Origin: Inhella gelatinilytica
GTDB lineage: Bacteria; Pseudomonadota; Gammaproteobacteria; Burkholderiales; Burkholderiaceae_C
Length of the DNA: 64,000 nucleotides
Reading direction: 5' to 3'
Assembly (NCBI RefSeq): GCF_016093295.1
Contig: NZ_JAEDAL010000001.1
Location: 992,001 to 1,056,000 of the forward strand
The notes beneath the pieces were generated by a model. It had not been told where the DNA came from. It saw only the letters and a program-made list of their open reading frames with translations, and ran no database searches. A program made the translations under genes and the position numbers. Positions 10,724 through 19,186 of the stretch are shown here, in pieces (position 1 is the first letter of the stretch; each line of letters opens with the position of its first letter).

Positions 10724-10803
10724 GCTGCCAGATCCCAGCGCGGTGCAGGGCCATTGAACGCGGCCGCCTGCCGATCAGGGAAAACCCGCGACACTGCCAC
10801 CCC

Positions 10804-11730
10804 ATGACGCTCGCCTCGCCCCCCGCTGCCCCCGCCCGCACCTTGATGGTGCATCTGAAGCTGTTGGGCATGGCGGCCCTGTGGGGGGCAGCCTGGCCGG
10901 CGGGCAAGGTGGTGGCTTCGCAGGTGCCGGCGCTGACGGCGTCGGTGTGGCGGTTCGCGTTTTCGCTGCTGCTCTTGATGGCGTGGCTGCTGGCGCGGTC
11001 CGGCACCCGGACCTTGCAGGTCTTGAGTCGGCGTCAATGGGCCGGGCTGGCGTTGGGAGGGGCGCTGGGCGTGTTTGGCTATGCGGCCTTCTTCTTGATG
11101 GGCTTGCAGCACCTGCCGGCCGGGCGTGCGGCGCTGGTGGTGACGACCAACCCGGTGCTGACCCTGTTGCTGGCCGCGTGGTGGTTTGGCGAGCGTTTGA
11201 CGGCGCGTCTGGCCCTGGGCATGGGCTTGGCGGTGCTGGGGGCCGTGGTGGTGCTGACCCATGGCGCGCCTTGGACGCTGTTCACGGGCGGCGCCGGGGT
11301 GGGCGAGCTGTTGCTGCTGGGTTGCGTGGTGTGCTGGAGCGGTTACACGCTGCTGGGCAAGAAATTGCTGGGGGGCATTGACGCCCTGACCACCACGGCT
11401 GTGACGGCCGGCTTCGGACTGGCCCTGTTGATCTTGGCTGCGTGGGGTGTGGACGGCGCGGCGCTGGCCCAGCCGCTGACGCGGGGCACGGAGTGGTGGG
11501 CGGCGCTGCTCTTCATGGTGGTGGGCTCCACCGTGCTGGCTTACGCCTGGTACTTTGAAGGGGTGGCGGCGCTGGGGGCCGGTGCGGCCTCGGCCTACAT
11601 CAGCCTGGTGCCGGTGTTCGGCGTGGCGGTGGCCACGGTGTGGTTGGGCGAGGCCCTGGATGCCTCCTTGATCCTTGGGGGCGCGGTGGTGCTGGCCGGG
11701 ATGGCGGTGATGAACCGAGCGCGGCGTTAA
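10804..11730 (+). CDS. EamA/DMT-family transporter
   Basis: This 308-residue protein has about ten hydrophobic helices arranged as two EamA repeats. The first repeat includes AALWGAAWPAGK in helix 1 and GLQHLPAGRAALV in helices 3-4; the second includes CWSGYTLLGKK and GAGAASAYISLVPVF. These are hallmarks of the drug/metabolite transporter superfamily, whose members export amino acids, sugars or metabolites across the inner membrane. It ends 58 bases before the acetyl-CoA hydrolase gene on the same strand. The substrate cannot be predicted. Confidence 0.9.
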   Translation: MTLASPPAAPARTLMVHLKLLGMAALWGAAWPAGKVVASQVPALTASVWRFAFSLLLLMAWLLARSGTRTLQVLSRRQWAGLALGGALGVFGYAAFFLMGLQHLPAGRAALVVTTNPVLTLLLAAWWFGERLTARLALGMGLAVLGAVVVLTHGAPWTLFTGGAGVGELLLLGCVVCWSGYTLLGKKLLGGIDALTTTAVTAGFGLALLILAAWGVDGAALAQPLTRGTEWWAALLFMVVGSTVLAYAWYFEGVAALGAGAASAYISLVPVFGVAVATVWLGEALDASLILGGAVVLAGMAVMNRARR

Positions 11731-11788
11731 CGCAGGTCAATCTCTCGTCTCGCGCGGGGTGGCAGCATGGCGGCTGAAGGAGACCGTC

Positions 11789-13699
11789 ATGCCGAATGTG
11801 ATTGCGACGCTGGACGCGGCCGTTGAGGCGCTGCTGAAACAGATTCCCGGGCCCATTGTTCTGGGCCTGCCCTTGGGGATTGGCAAGCCCAACCCGCTGG
11901 TCAATGCGCTGTATCGCCGCATCAAGGCCGACCCCTCGCGCAAGCTGACCATCGTGACCGCGCTGTCGCTGGAGGTGCCCAGCGGCAAGAGCGAGCTGGA
12001 GCAGCACTTCTTGCAGCCGCTCGTGGATCGGGTGTTCAAGGACTATCCCGACTTCGATTACGTGAAGGACTCCCGCGGGCCGGGCCTGCCGCCCAACATC
12101 GAGGTGCGGGAGTTCTTCTTCAAGACGGGCGACTATTTGCACAACGCCAGCGCCCAGCAGCACTACATCAGCACCAACTACACCTTTGCCGCGCGAGACT
12201 TGGTGCTGCAGGGCATCAACGTGGTGGCTCAAGCGGTGGGGCAGCGCCAGGGGCCGGCCGGCTGGGAGCTGAGCCTCTCCAGCAACCCCGATTTGACGGC
12301 CGAGATTGTGGAGCGCTGCGCCGCCACCGGTCAGCCCCTGCTCAAAGTGGCGGTGATCAACGAGGCCATGCCCTTCATGGAAGGCGGCGCCTGCGTGAGC
12401 CCCGACTTTTTCGACTGGGTGGTGACCGACCCGGCCGCCACGCACACCCTGTTCGCACCGCCCAACGCCAAGGTCAGCACGACGGATTACGCCATTGGCC
12501 TGCATGCCAGCAGTTGGGTGCGCGATGGCGGCACGCTGCAGATCGGCATTGGCTCACTGGGCGATGCGATTGCCCACGCGCTTATCCTGCGCGACCGGCA
12601 ACCCGAAAGCTACCGCAGCATGCTCACCAGCCTCTGCCCCGATGGGCTGGCGGGCCGGGAGCTGGGTCGCTTTGAGCAGGGGCTGTACGGCTGCTCGGAG
12701 ATGTTCGTCAACGGCTTCCTGAAGCTGATGCAGGCCGGCATCGTGCGCCGTCGCGTATTTGCCGACTTGGCCACGCAAAAGGCGGTCAACGCCGGTCAAC
12801 TCGACCCCGACACCTTGCCCGGCGGCGTGTGCATGACGGGCGGCTTCTTCCTCGGGCCGACCGACTTCTATGCCGCGCTGCGCGCCCTGGAGCCCGCTCA
12901 GCGGGCGCAGATCGACATGACGCGCATCGATTTCATCAACCAGCTCGACAGCCCCTGCGGCACCGAGATGGAGCTCAAGCGCGCCCAGCGCGTGCACGCC
13001 CGGCTGATGAACACGACCATGAAAGTCTCGTTGCTGGGTGCGGCGGCGTCGGACGGGCTCGAGAGTGGAGCCGTGGTCAGCGGCGTGGGCGGGCAGTACA
13101 ACTTTGTGGCCATGGGCCACGCCCTGCCCGATGCCCGATCCATCCTGATGCTGCGGGCCACCAAAGAGACGGCAGATGGGCCGGTCAGCAACATCGTTCA
13201 CCACTACGGGCATTGCACCATTCCGCGCCACCTGCGGGACGTGGTGATCACCGAGTACGGCGTCGCGGACCTGCGTGGCCAAAGCGATGCTGAAGTGGTC
13301 AAGCGCCTGATCGCGATCGCCGACTCGCGCTTCCAAGACGAGCTGATCGCTCAGGCCCAGGCCTCGGGCAAGCTGGAAACCGACTGGACCCTGCCCGAGC
13401 GCTACCGCCACAACACGCCGCAGAACGTGGACCGCTTGCTCCACCCCTGGACCGAGGCTGGCCTGCTGCCGGGCTTCCCCTTTGGCACGGACCTCACCGC
13501 GGACGAGCTCAAGATCGTCGGCGCGCTGCGGCGGCTCAAGAAGGCGACCCAGCACCCGGTGGACCTGGTCAAGCTGGCCCTGCGCAGCTTCTGGGAAGGC
13601 CGCGAGGCGCCCCCGGCCTACCTGGAGCGCTTGGGGCTGGACGAGGCCAAGGGCTTCAAGGCCCTGTTCATCCGCAAGCTGTTTGCGGGGAATTTGTAA
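11789..13699 (+). CDS. acetyl-CoA hydrolase/transferase family protein
   Basis: This 636-residue protein resembles the long acetyl-CoA hydrolase/CoA-transferase group, with N-terminal and C-terminal CoA-transferase-like halves. Motifs include IGIGSLGDAIAHAL in the middle, GVGGQYNFVAMGHAL and ITEYGVADLRG in the C-terminal half. The family moves CoA between acyl-CoA and a carboxylate through a glutamyl-CoA intermediate. The ATG at 11789 is chosen because AAGGAGA lies 5 bases upstream. The last 87 codons are duplicated at 17274-17537 with an identical protein sequence, the main oddity of the region. Confidence 0.88.
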   Translation: MPNVIATLDAAVEALLKQIPGPIVLGLPLGIGKPNPLVNALYRRIKADPSRKLTIVTALSLEVPSGKSELEQHFLQPLVDRVFKDYPDFDYVKDSRGPGLPPNIEVREFFFKTGDYLHNASAQQHYISTNYTFAARDLVLQGINVVAQAVGQRQGPAGWELSLSSNPDLTAEIVERCAATGQPLLKVAVINEAMPFMEGGACVSPDFFDWVVTDPAATHTLFAPPNAKVSTTDYAIGLHASSWVRDGGTLQIGIGSLGDAIAHALILRDRQPESYRSMLTSLCPDGLAGRELGRFEQGLYGCSEMFVNGFLKLMQAGIVRRRVFADLATQKAVNAGQLDPDTLPGGVCMTGGFFLGPTDFYAALRALEPAQRAQIDMTRIDFINQLDSPCGTEMELKRAQRVHARLMNTTMKVSLLGAAASDGLESGAVVSGVGGQYNFVAMGHALPDARSILMLRATKETADGPVSNIVHHYGHCTIPRHLRDVVITEYGVADLRGQSDAEVVKRLIAIADSRFQDELIAQAQASGKLETDWTLPERYRHNTPQNVDRLLHPWTEAGLLPGFPFGTDLTADELKIVGALRRLKKATQHPVDLVKLALRSFWEGREAPPAYLERLGLDEAKGFKALFIRKLFAGNL

Positions 13700-13731
13700 G
13701 GGGCGGCCGGGCCCCTGGCCCTCGCCGCCCC
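13700..13731. terminator. possible hairpin between convergent genes
   Basis: GGGGCGGC (13700-13707) pairs with GCCGCCCC (13724-13731) across a 16-base loop. It sits between the hydrolase stop and the lipoprotein stop, so it could end transcription from both sides. No T-run follows, so this is weak. Confidence 0.35.
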
Positions 13732-13737
13732 GCGTCC

Positions 13738-14142
13738 TTAGTAGCCGCGGGCTTTGCAGTCGAAGAATGGCAGCACAACCGACAGGTGTTCGGCGGGGTC
13801 GTAAACCTCCAAGCCGTACTTTTGCTTGAGCGCTGGAGCGCTGGACTCGGGCACGTCGAGAAGCAGGTAAACCGGACTCACGCCCTCAACCCAGCTCACG
13901 CCCTTTCCGGGGCGCGGATCGCGTTGCCAATCCGCACACCGTGGGTTCTCGAACGGTACTCGGTCAAGACTGAGTTGCGCTTGCAGTGCGCTGGCGCTGC
14001 CGGGAACGATCAGGTAGTCCGCACCCTTGGGCAGCGTGGTCAGGACGGTCACTCGAGGTTCATCGCCGCCGCCGCAGGCGGCCAGCAGGGCCCAAAGGCA
14101 GAGGGCCCCATAGCGGGTAATCAATGCAATTTTGTACGTCAT
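13738..14142 (-). CDS. putative lipoprotein
   Basis: This 134-residue protein starts with a lipoprotein signal peptide: basic start, hydrophobic core, and lipobox LLAAC with Cys at about residue 23, followed by GGG. The mature part is a small domain of about 110 residues with two cysteines (RCADW and FFDCK) and no motif I know. It lies 54 bases after the protease stop on the same strand, so it is probably cotranscribed with the subtilase; a role as its partner, inhibitor or chaperone is speculation. Confidence 0.7.
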   Translation of the reverse strand: MTYKIALITRYGALCLWALLAACGGGDEPRVTVLTTLPKGADYLIVPGSASALQAQLSLDRVPFENPRCADWQRDPRPGKGVSWVEGVSPVYLLLDVPESSAPALKQKYGLEVYDPAEHLSVVLPFFDCKARGY

Positions 14143-14196
14143 TGAAACTCCTATCTTGGATAGGCTTCCCCGGCTGGGCCGAGGAAGCCGGGCCGT

Positions 14197-16319
14197 TTAC
14201 AACCGGATGCGCGGCAACGTCACCGTATACACGCCACAGGGGCCTACCGGACAGACGTTGATGCTCACGGGTTGACTGAAATTGGCCCGAAAGAAGGCTG
14301 TGATGGCGTCCACGCCCTGCCCTGGCAACGCGTCCTTTGCAGCCGCGTAGAGGCCGGCGATGTGAGGGCTGGCCATTGACGTACCAGAGATCGAGTCGTA
14401 GCCGTTGACACCAGGCCCCGCAATCGAAGAGCGGATGCTGGTGCTCCCACCGCCTCCTGGCGCCATCCAAATCGCTTCACCTGGAAAGTTGTCTGGGAAT
14501 GGAACGTTGGCAAACGCGGAGCGGGTGTTGCCCACTCCATCATTGACGGTCGAACTCACCTTGATAGCGTGCGGCACACAGGCCGGCCAAGCGATCAACC
14601 CATTGGCAAAGGCGTTGCCAGTGGCCGCTACCACGGGTACACCAAGATCACGCATCGCACCGAATGCTGTCGTCATGGCGGGCAGATCGCCAGGGCAGGC
14701 CGAACTGAAATATCCCCCACCCAGGCTTAGATTTACCGTGATGGGGTTGACGTTGCCCACAACCGCGGCGTTGATCACAGCGTCCATCGCCGCCAACAGA
14801 TCAGCGTCGAAGGTCCCCGGTTCTTTCTTACGCGCCACATCGAACGAAAACACTTGAACCGCGACGATGTTCCCGCTAGGCGCGACACCCTGGGTGCCGG
14901 CACCCGCCAAGGGTTCATTGCGGCCCGCAGCGATTCCCGTCACGTGAGTTCCATGGGAGCACGCATCCGGGGCTTCCGTCGAGCAATTGAGTACCGGCGC
15001 AGCGGAGCCGACCAAGCCGAGTGGGCTGTCGCCGTTAGGGCCTGCACTGGGGCAACGGCTTTCATAAAGCGTTGATCCGATCTGAGCACTGGAGCCGTAG
15101 CAGGCCTCAAGGGTTATGCGCGAGTTCCCACTGCCGTCGCGGAAGAAGGCATGGTCCCTCTGCACGCCGGTATCCATAACAACGATTGCCTGCCCGGAGG
15201 CCGTGTAGCCCAGATTCCAGGCGACCGGCATGTTCAGGGTGGCGGTGCTGGTTGCCAACATCGGCTTGGCTCGTGGCCGGTTGAGCGCAATGCTGAGCAT
15301 CCGGCCGTCCTGGCTGTTGGCCAGGGCCCGCAACTGGGTGCCGGTCAAGCGCGCCGTGAAGACGCCCAGGTTGGTGTGCTCCAAACCCACCGTGTCTGGA
15401 ATCTTGGCCGCCGCTCGCAGGGCTTGAAAGGCCTGACGGTGGGCACGCCGTTGGGCCTCCGCCGAACTCTTGCGGGTCAGCGCCCCCAGCATGGGGTTGC
15501 GCAGCGTCACCACCACCTCGGCTAGGCCCTGCTGATCGGCTTGCGTGAGGGCCTCGGGGTCGATGTGCAGCGGGCGTGGGTCAGCGCTGCCATCCACCCA
15601 CAGGCCTCGCAGCGGGGCCTCTTCGAGGATCTTCAGCCGAGCCTGGCGGTTCAGCCGCATCGGAATGCCGACCTTGCGCAGGTCGCTGCTGGCCGCAATG
15701 CTGGCCTGTCCGTCCGCCAGCACCTGCTCCCCGGCCACGGCGGCCAGCTTTTGCTGTGCAGCGCTCAGCGTGGCGTCCGCCAGCTTCCATTTGTTGCCGG
15801 GTGCCAGCTCGTAGTCGGCGTCCTGATCCAGATGCGGCAACGCCGCAATTGAGACCTGGCCACTTTGCTTCAGGGCCTTCTCGATGGCGACGACCCGGTA
15901 ATCGCTCGGGTCCAGGCTCAGCTTGGCGCTCCAATGCCGCCCTGGCCAAAAGTGCAAGGCCCGGTTGCTGTTGGACAGGATGCGCAGGCCCGCTTCGGTC
16001 AGGTAAAGCTCAACCTGACCGGCCTCGTTGCGCCAACGCCCGCTGCGCCAGGCTTCGGCACCCAGCTCGGCCAGCAGTGCCGCCTCGCGCTGAGCGGCAT
16101 CGGCTTTGACCTTGGCCCGATCGCGCCTCAGCTCCTCCAACGAGGTGGGCAAGAGGTGCACCATGACGGGCGCTGCACCGTGCTCGCGGGCCGTGGCTTG
16201 GAGCGCCTGCAAGTCAGGCGCACTGGCCGTTGCGGCTAGAGCGGGGGGGGGGGGGTAAGTGCGGCCACAAGGGCCAGCAGGGCCGCGTGCAGCGGGCTTG
16301 TTTTGGCATGCAAAGACAT
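14197..16319 (-). CDS. S8 (subtilisin-like) serine peptidase, frame broken at a poly-C tract
   Basis: The uninterrupted part runs from 16212 to 14197 (671 residues). It shows a long N-terminal propeptide-like region and a subtilisin domain with Asp347 (VVMDTG), His420 (CSHGTH), oxyanion Asn533 (ATGN) and Ser612 (SGTSMASPH), numbered from the ATG at 16212. That ATG has no signal peptide. An ATG at 16319, preceded by GAGGAGG, encodes a good signal peptide, but a run of 13 C's (plus-strand G's at 16243-16255) shifts it into a TAG three codons later. With 14 or 11 C's the frames join and give an ALA-A cleavage site. The gene is therefore phase-off here, or the tract is misread. The protease would be exported. 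Confidence 0.85.
16243..16255. repeat. 13-base G/C homopolymer inside protease signal-peptide codons
   Basis: Thirteen consecutive G's on the plus strand (C's in the coding strand) fall in the c-region of the predicted signal peptide. Tracts of this length are prone to slippage. One extra or two fewer bases restore one continuous frame from 16319 to 14197. Confidence 0.9.
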
Positions 16320-16322
16320 AGA

Positions 16323-16329
16323 CCTCCTC
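16323..16329 (-). promoter_or_regulatory. ribosome-binding site supporting the 16319 protease start
   Basis: Read on the minus strand this is GAGGAGG, 3 bases before the ATG at 16319. It is much better than anything before the internal ATG at 16212, and so supports the longer, tract-interrupted gene. Confidence 0.6.
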
Positions 16330-16543
16330 AATCCATTCTCAACAAAGTATGGTCGCAGGGCGTTGCCTCGGTGACGATGCAGCGTGGTCGGCATGACCTG
16401 GGGCCAAACCGGGCGCGCCGCATCCCTTTGTAGAAGGTGAGATGTCTTTGCGTGCCTCCCTGAGCCGGCACTATAAGCAGCGGCAGCCGCCCATCGTTTG
16501 GGGGAATTACGCCCCTCGATCCCGGGGCTGATTCAGGCGCTGT

Positions 16544-17410
16544 TTAGGCCGAACCGGCCACCGCGAGGCGGCTCTTGCCATTGCCCTTGGCCGCGTACAA
16601 GGCCCGGTCGGCTTCGAGCATCAAGTCGTCCAGCGCCTGGGCATGGTCGGGGAACAGGGCCAGGCCCACGCTGGCGGTGACGGCCTGGGTCGAAGCAGTC
16701 CACGGCGGGGCCAACGCGGCCAACAGGCGATCTCCGGTTTGGCGGGCCTGGTGCGCATCGCTGTCGCTGAGCAGCACCACAAACTCGTCGCCACCCAGGC
16801 GCGCCACCAGGTCTGCCTGCCGACAACTGGCCTGCAAGCGTTCCGCCACCTCCTTGAGGAGGCTGTCGCCCGCGGCATGGCCCTCCGTGTCGTTGACCGC
16901 CTTGAAGCCGTCCAAATCCAAGGCCAGCAAGGCCACGGGGCGCTGCTGGCGCCGGGCCAGTTCGAGTCGCTGGCGGGCTACTTCAAAGAACAGGCCCCGG
17001 TTGGCCAAGCCGGTGAGCAAGTCGTGATTGGCCATGTATTGCACCTGTTCGATGGCGTGGGCGGCGCGGTGCAGGGCTTGCCCTACTTCTTGGGCCTCGC
17101 GCAATTGCAGCGGCGGCAGTTGGAACGCGCCGCCCTGGTGCAGGTTGAGCGCAGCCGTGTTCAAGGCATGCACCGTGGCCAGCACCCGCAGCGCCACCCA
17201 CATGGCCATGCCCAGGCCGGCCAGCAGGGCCAGCACCCCGGCGCCCAGCAAACCGCGCAGCACGTTGGACTGCTTGCTCCACCCCTGGACCGAGGCTGGC
17301 CTGCTGCCGGGCTTCCCGTTTGGCACGGACCTCACCGCGGACGAGCTCAAGATCGTCGGCGCGCTGCGGCGCTTGAAGAAGGCGACCCAGCACCCGGTGG
17401 ACCTGGTCAA
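16544..17410 (-). CDS. diguanylate cyclase, 5'-truncated; open frame begins in antisense of the hydrolase fragment
   Basis: From about 17263 down, this matches the full-length neighbour at 17554-19095: a transmembrane helix (GVLALLAGLGMAMW), a short HAMP-like linker, then a complete GGDEF domain with RLGGDEF. Identity in the GGDEF part is about 70% by eye. The periplasmic sensor and first helix of the paralogue are missing. The frame stays open upstream to an ATG at 17410, but those 47 or so residues are only the antisense of the duplicated hydrolase end. It may be made as a sensor-less, membrane-anchored cyclase or be a decaying gene. No ribosome site or promoter is evident. Confidence 0.7.
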   Translation of the reverse strand: MTRSTGCWVAFFKRRSAPTILSSSAVRSVPNGKPGSRPASVQGWSKQSNVLRGLLGAGVLALLAGLGMAMWVALRVLATVHALNTAALNLHQGGAFQLPPLQLREAQEVGQALHRAAHAIEQVQYMANHDLLTGLANRGLFFEVARQRLELARRQQRPVALLALDLDGFKAVNDTEGHAAGDSLLKEVAERLQASCRQADLVARLGGDEFVVLLSDSDAHQARQTGDRLLAALAPPWTASTQAVTASVGLALFPDHAQALDDLMLEADRALYAAKGNGKSRLAVAGSA

Positions 17411-17537
17411 GCTGGCCCTGCGCAGCTTCTGGGAAGGCCGCGAGGCGCCCCCGGCCTACCTGGAGCGCTTGGGGCTGGACGAGGCCAAGGGCTTCAAGGC
17501 GCTGTTCATTCGCAAGTTGTTTGCGGGGAACCTCTGA
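17274..17537 (+). pseudogene. duplicated 3' fragment of the acetyl-CoA hydrolase gene
   Basis: These 87 codons plus stop encode exactly the same residues as the end of the gene at 11789-13699. Eleven of 264 bases differ (about 96% identity); eight sense codons are affected and every change is synonymous, plus TAA versus TGA. The fragment has no start of its own. Its left edge abuts the truncated cyclase within a short imperfect homology (about 17256-17271). It is a remnant of a second allele or copy. Confidence 0.85.
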
Positions 17538-17540
17538 CGC

Positions 17541-17565
17541 GCCCGCCCTGGATTCACGGGCGGGC
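17541..17565. terminator. hairpin at convergent gene ends
   Basis: GCCCGCCC (17541-17548) and GGGCGGGC (17558-17565) can pair across a 9-base loop that holds the stop codon of the full-length cyclase. It lacks a T-run, so termination is only a possibility. Confidence 0.35.
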
Positions 17566-19095
17566 TGAAAGCCGCTGCTTCCCTGCGGCTTTGGCGGCAT
17601 AGAGCGCACGGTCGGCCTGTAGCAGCAGGTCTTCCAGTCGCTCGCCGTCCGCTGGGTAAAGCGCCAGACCAATGCTGACCGTCACGGGCTGCGGGGCGGC
17701 TGACCAAGGCGGGGCCAAGGCCGCCAGCAGGCGCTCGCCGGTCTGGCGGGCCTGGTCTGCGTCCGTGTCGCTGAGCAGCAGCACAAACTCGTCGCCGCCC
17801 AGCCGGGCCACCACATCCGCCGATCGGCTGGTTTCCAGCAGGCGGTCGGCCACTTCCTTGAGCAAGGCATCGCCCACGGCGTGCCCGTGGTGATCATTGA
17901 CCGGTTTGAACCCGTCCAAGTCCAGGGCCAGCAGGGCCAACGGGCGCTGCTGCCGGCGCGCCAGCTCCAGACGCTGGCGCCCCACTTCGAAGAACAGCCC
18001 GCGATTGGCCAAGCCCGTGAGCGGGTCGTGATTGGCCAGGTACTGAACTTGCTCCATGGACTGCGCCGCCCGCTCCAGCGCCCGGCCGACCTCCTCGGCT
18101 TCCTTCAACTGCAGTGGGGGAAGCTCCAGCGCGCCGCCGCGGTGTAGGTTGGCCGCGGCCTGGTTGAGCGCGCGCACGGTGGTCAGTACCCGTTGGGCCA
18201 ACCAAGCCGCCATCAGGATGCCTGCCACCAGGGCCAAGCCGCCCGCCAGCACCAGACCGCGCAGCACCCGCTGTTGTTCGGCCTGCAGCAGGTGCACGGG
18301 CGCCCCCACGGCGACGCGCCATCCCCAGCGCTCTGAGGTGGTGAACGCCGTGTAGACGGGAATGCCTTCCTTGGTGGTGGCCAGCACCTTGCCTTCGGCG
18401 CCCTGGGCCAGCGCGGCGGCCAGGTCCGTGGTCACCGGCTGCCCGGCGTAGCGTTGCCCCTCGCGGGAGCGGGTCACGATGCGGCCGGATCGATCAATCA
18501 AAGCGATGAGCCAGCCGTCCGGCAGGGGCTGGCGCGTCAAAAAATCACTCAACCGTGCGGCGGGCAGGCCCACGTTCAGGGCGTAGCGAACCTCCCCCGC
18601 AGCCCGCACCGGAACGCCCATGGCCACAGTGGGCTGGCCGGTGACGGGGCCCAAAAACCAGCCGGTCAGGGCGGGTCGGCCTTGGAGCACCGTCAACAGC
18701 TCCGGGGGGGTGCCGCCTTCCGGCAGGGCTTGCCCGGCGGGGACCAGCGTGTTGAACAGTTGCCGGCCCTGGGCATCCGTCACGACATAGTTGCGGGACA
18801 TGCCGGCCGCAATGGCCGAATGGGCTTGACGCCGAAACGCCTCCCAACGTCCTTGAATCAAATCGTCGGACGTGGCCAGGACCGCCAAACCGCCCTCCAC
18901 GGAGGCCCATTCGCGGTCGACTTCGGCCATCACCTTCTTGGCCAAGAGCAGGGTTTCACCCTCCACTTGGGTCAACAGCTGTGCCGAATAGCGCTGCACC
19001 AGCAAGGCACCAAAGCCCAGCAGCGGCAGCACGCACAGGGCCACCAACAGAGCGAGCTGCCACCGAAGCGAGACGCGAGACCCCCCAGCGTGCAT
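17554..19095 (-). CDS. diguanylate cyclase with periplasmic dCACHE-like sensor
   Basis: This is a 513-residue protein from the ATG at 19095, chosen because AAAGGA lies 5 bases upstream; an ATG 33 bases further up lacks this. Transmembrane helix 1 is near residues 10-33. A periplasmic sensor of about 220 residues with dCACHE features (GMSRNYVVTDAQG, VAMGVPV) follows, then helix 2 (LAGGLALVAGILMAAWLA), a HAMP-like linker and a GGDEF domain with RLGGDEF. It should make c-di-GMP from two GTP in response to a periplasmic ligand. No clear RxxD inhibitory site is seen. It is convergent with the hydrolase fragment and is the parent-like partner of the truncated copy. Confidence 0.88.
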   Translation of the reverse strand: MHAGGSRVSLRWQLALLVALCVLPLLGFGALLVQRYSAQLLTQVEGETLLLAKKVMAEVDREWASVEGGLAVLATSDDLIQGRWEAFRRQAHSAIAAGMSRNYVVTDAQGRQLFNTLVPAGQALPEGGTPPELLTVLQGRPALTGWFLGPVTGQPTVAMGVPVRAAGEVRYALNVGLPAARLSDFLTRQPLPDGWLIALIDRSGRIVTRSREGQRYAGQPVTTDLAAALAQGAEGKVLATTKEGIPVYTAFTTSERWGWRVAVGAPVHLLQAEQQRVLRGLVLAGGLALVAGILMAAWLAQRVLTTVRALNQAAANLHRGGALELPPLQLKEAEEVGRALERAAQSMEQVQYLANHDPLTGLANRGLFFEVGRQRLELARRQQRPLALLALDLDGFKPVNDHHGHAVGDALLKEVADRLLETSRSADVVARLGGDEFVLLLSDTDADQARQTGERLLAALAPPWSAAPQPVTVSIGLALYPADGERLEDLLLQADRALYAAKAAGKQRLSARP

Positions 19096-19186
19096 GTCAG
19101 TCCTTTGGATCGCCAAGGGCGACAGCATGGTCGCGGCCCCCGCGCCGCGTCAAGCGCGGTTTTTCCTTATGTGCTCCGGGGCGTTC

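Noticed and set aside
13786-14145. 119-codon plus-strand frame
   Set aside because: Antisense of the lipoprotein gene, which has a clear lipobox.
16442-16531. 29-codon plus-strand frame with a fair ribosome site
   Set aside because: Very short, no family resemblance, and lies in the promoter region of the protease; likely chance.
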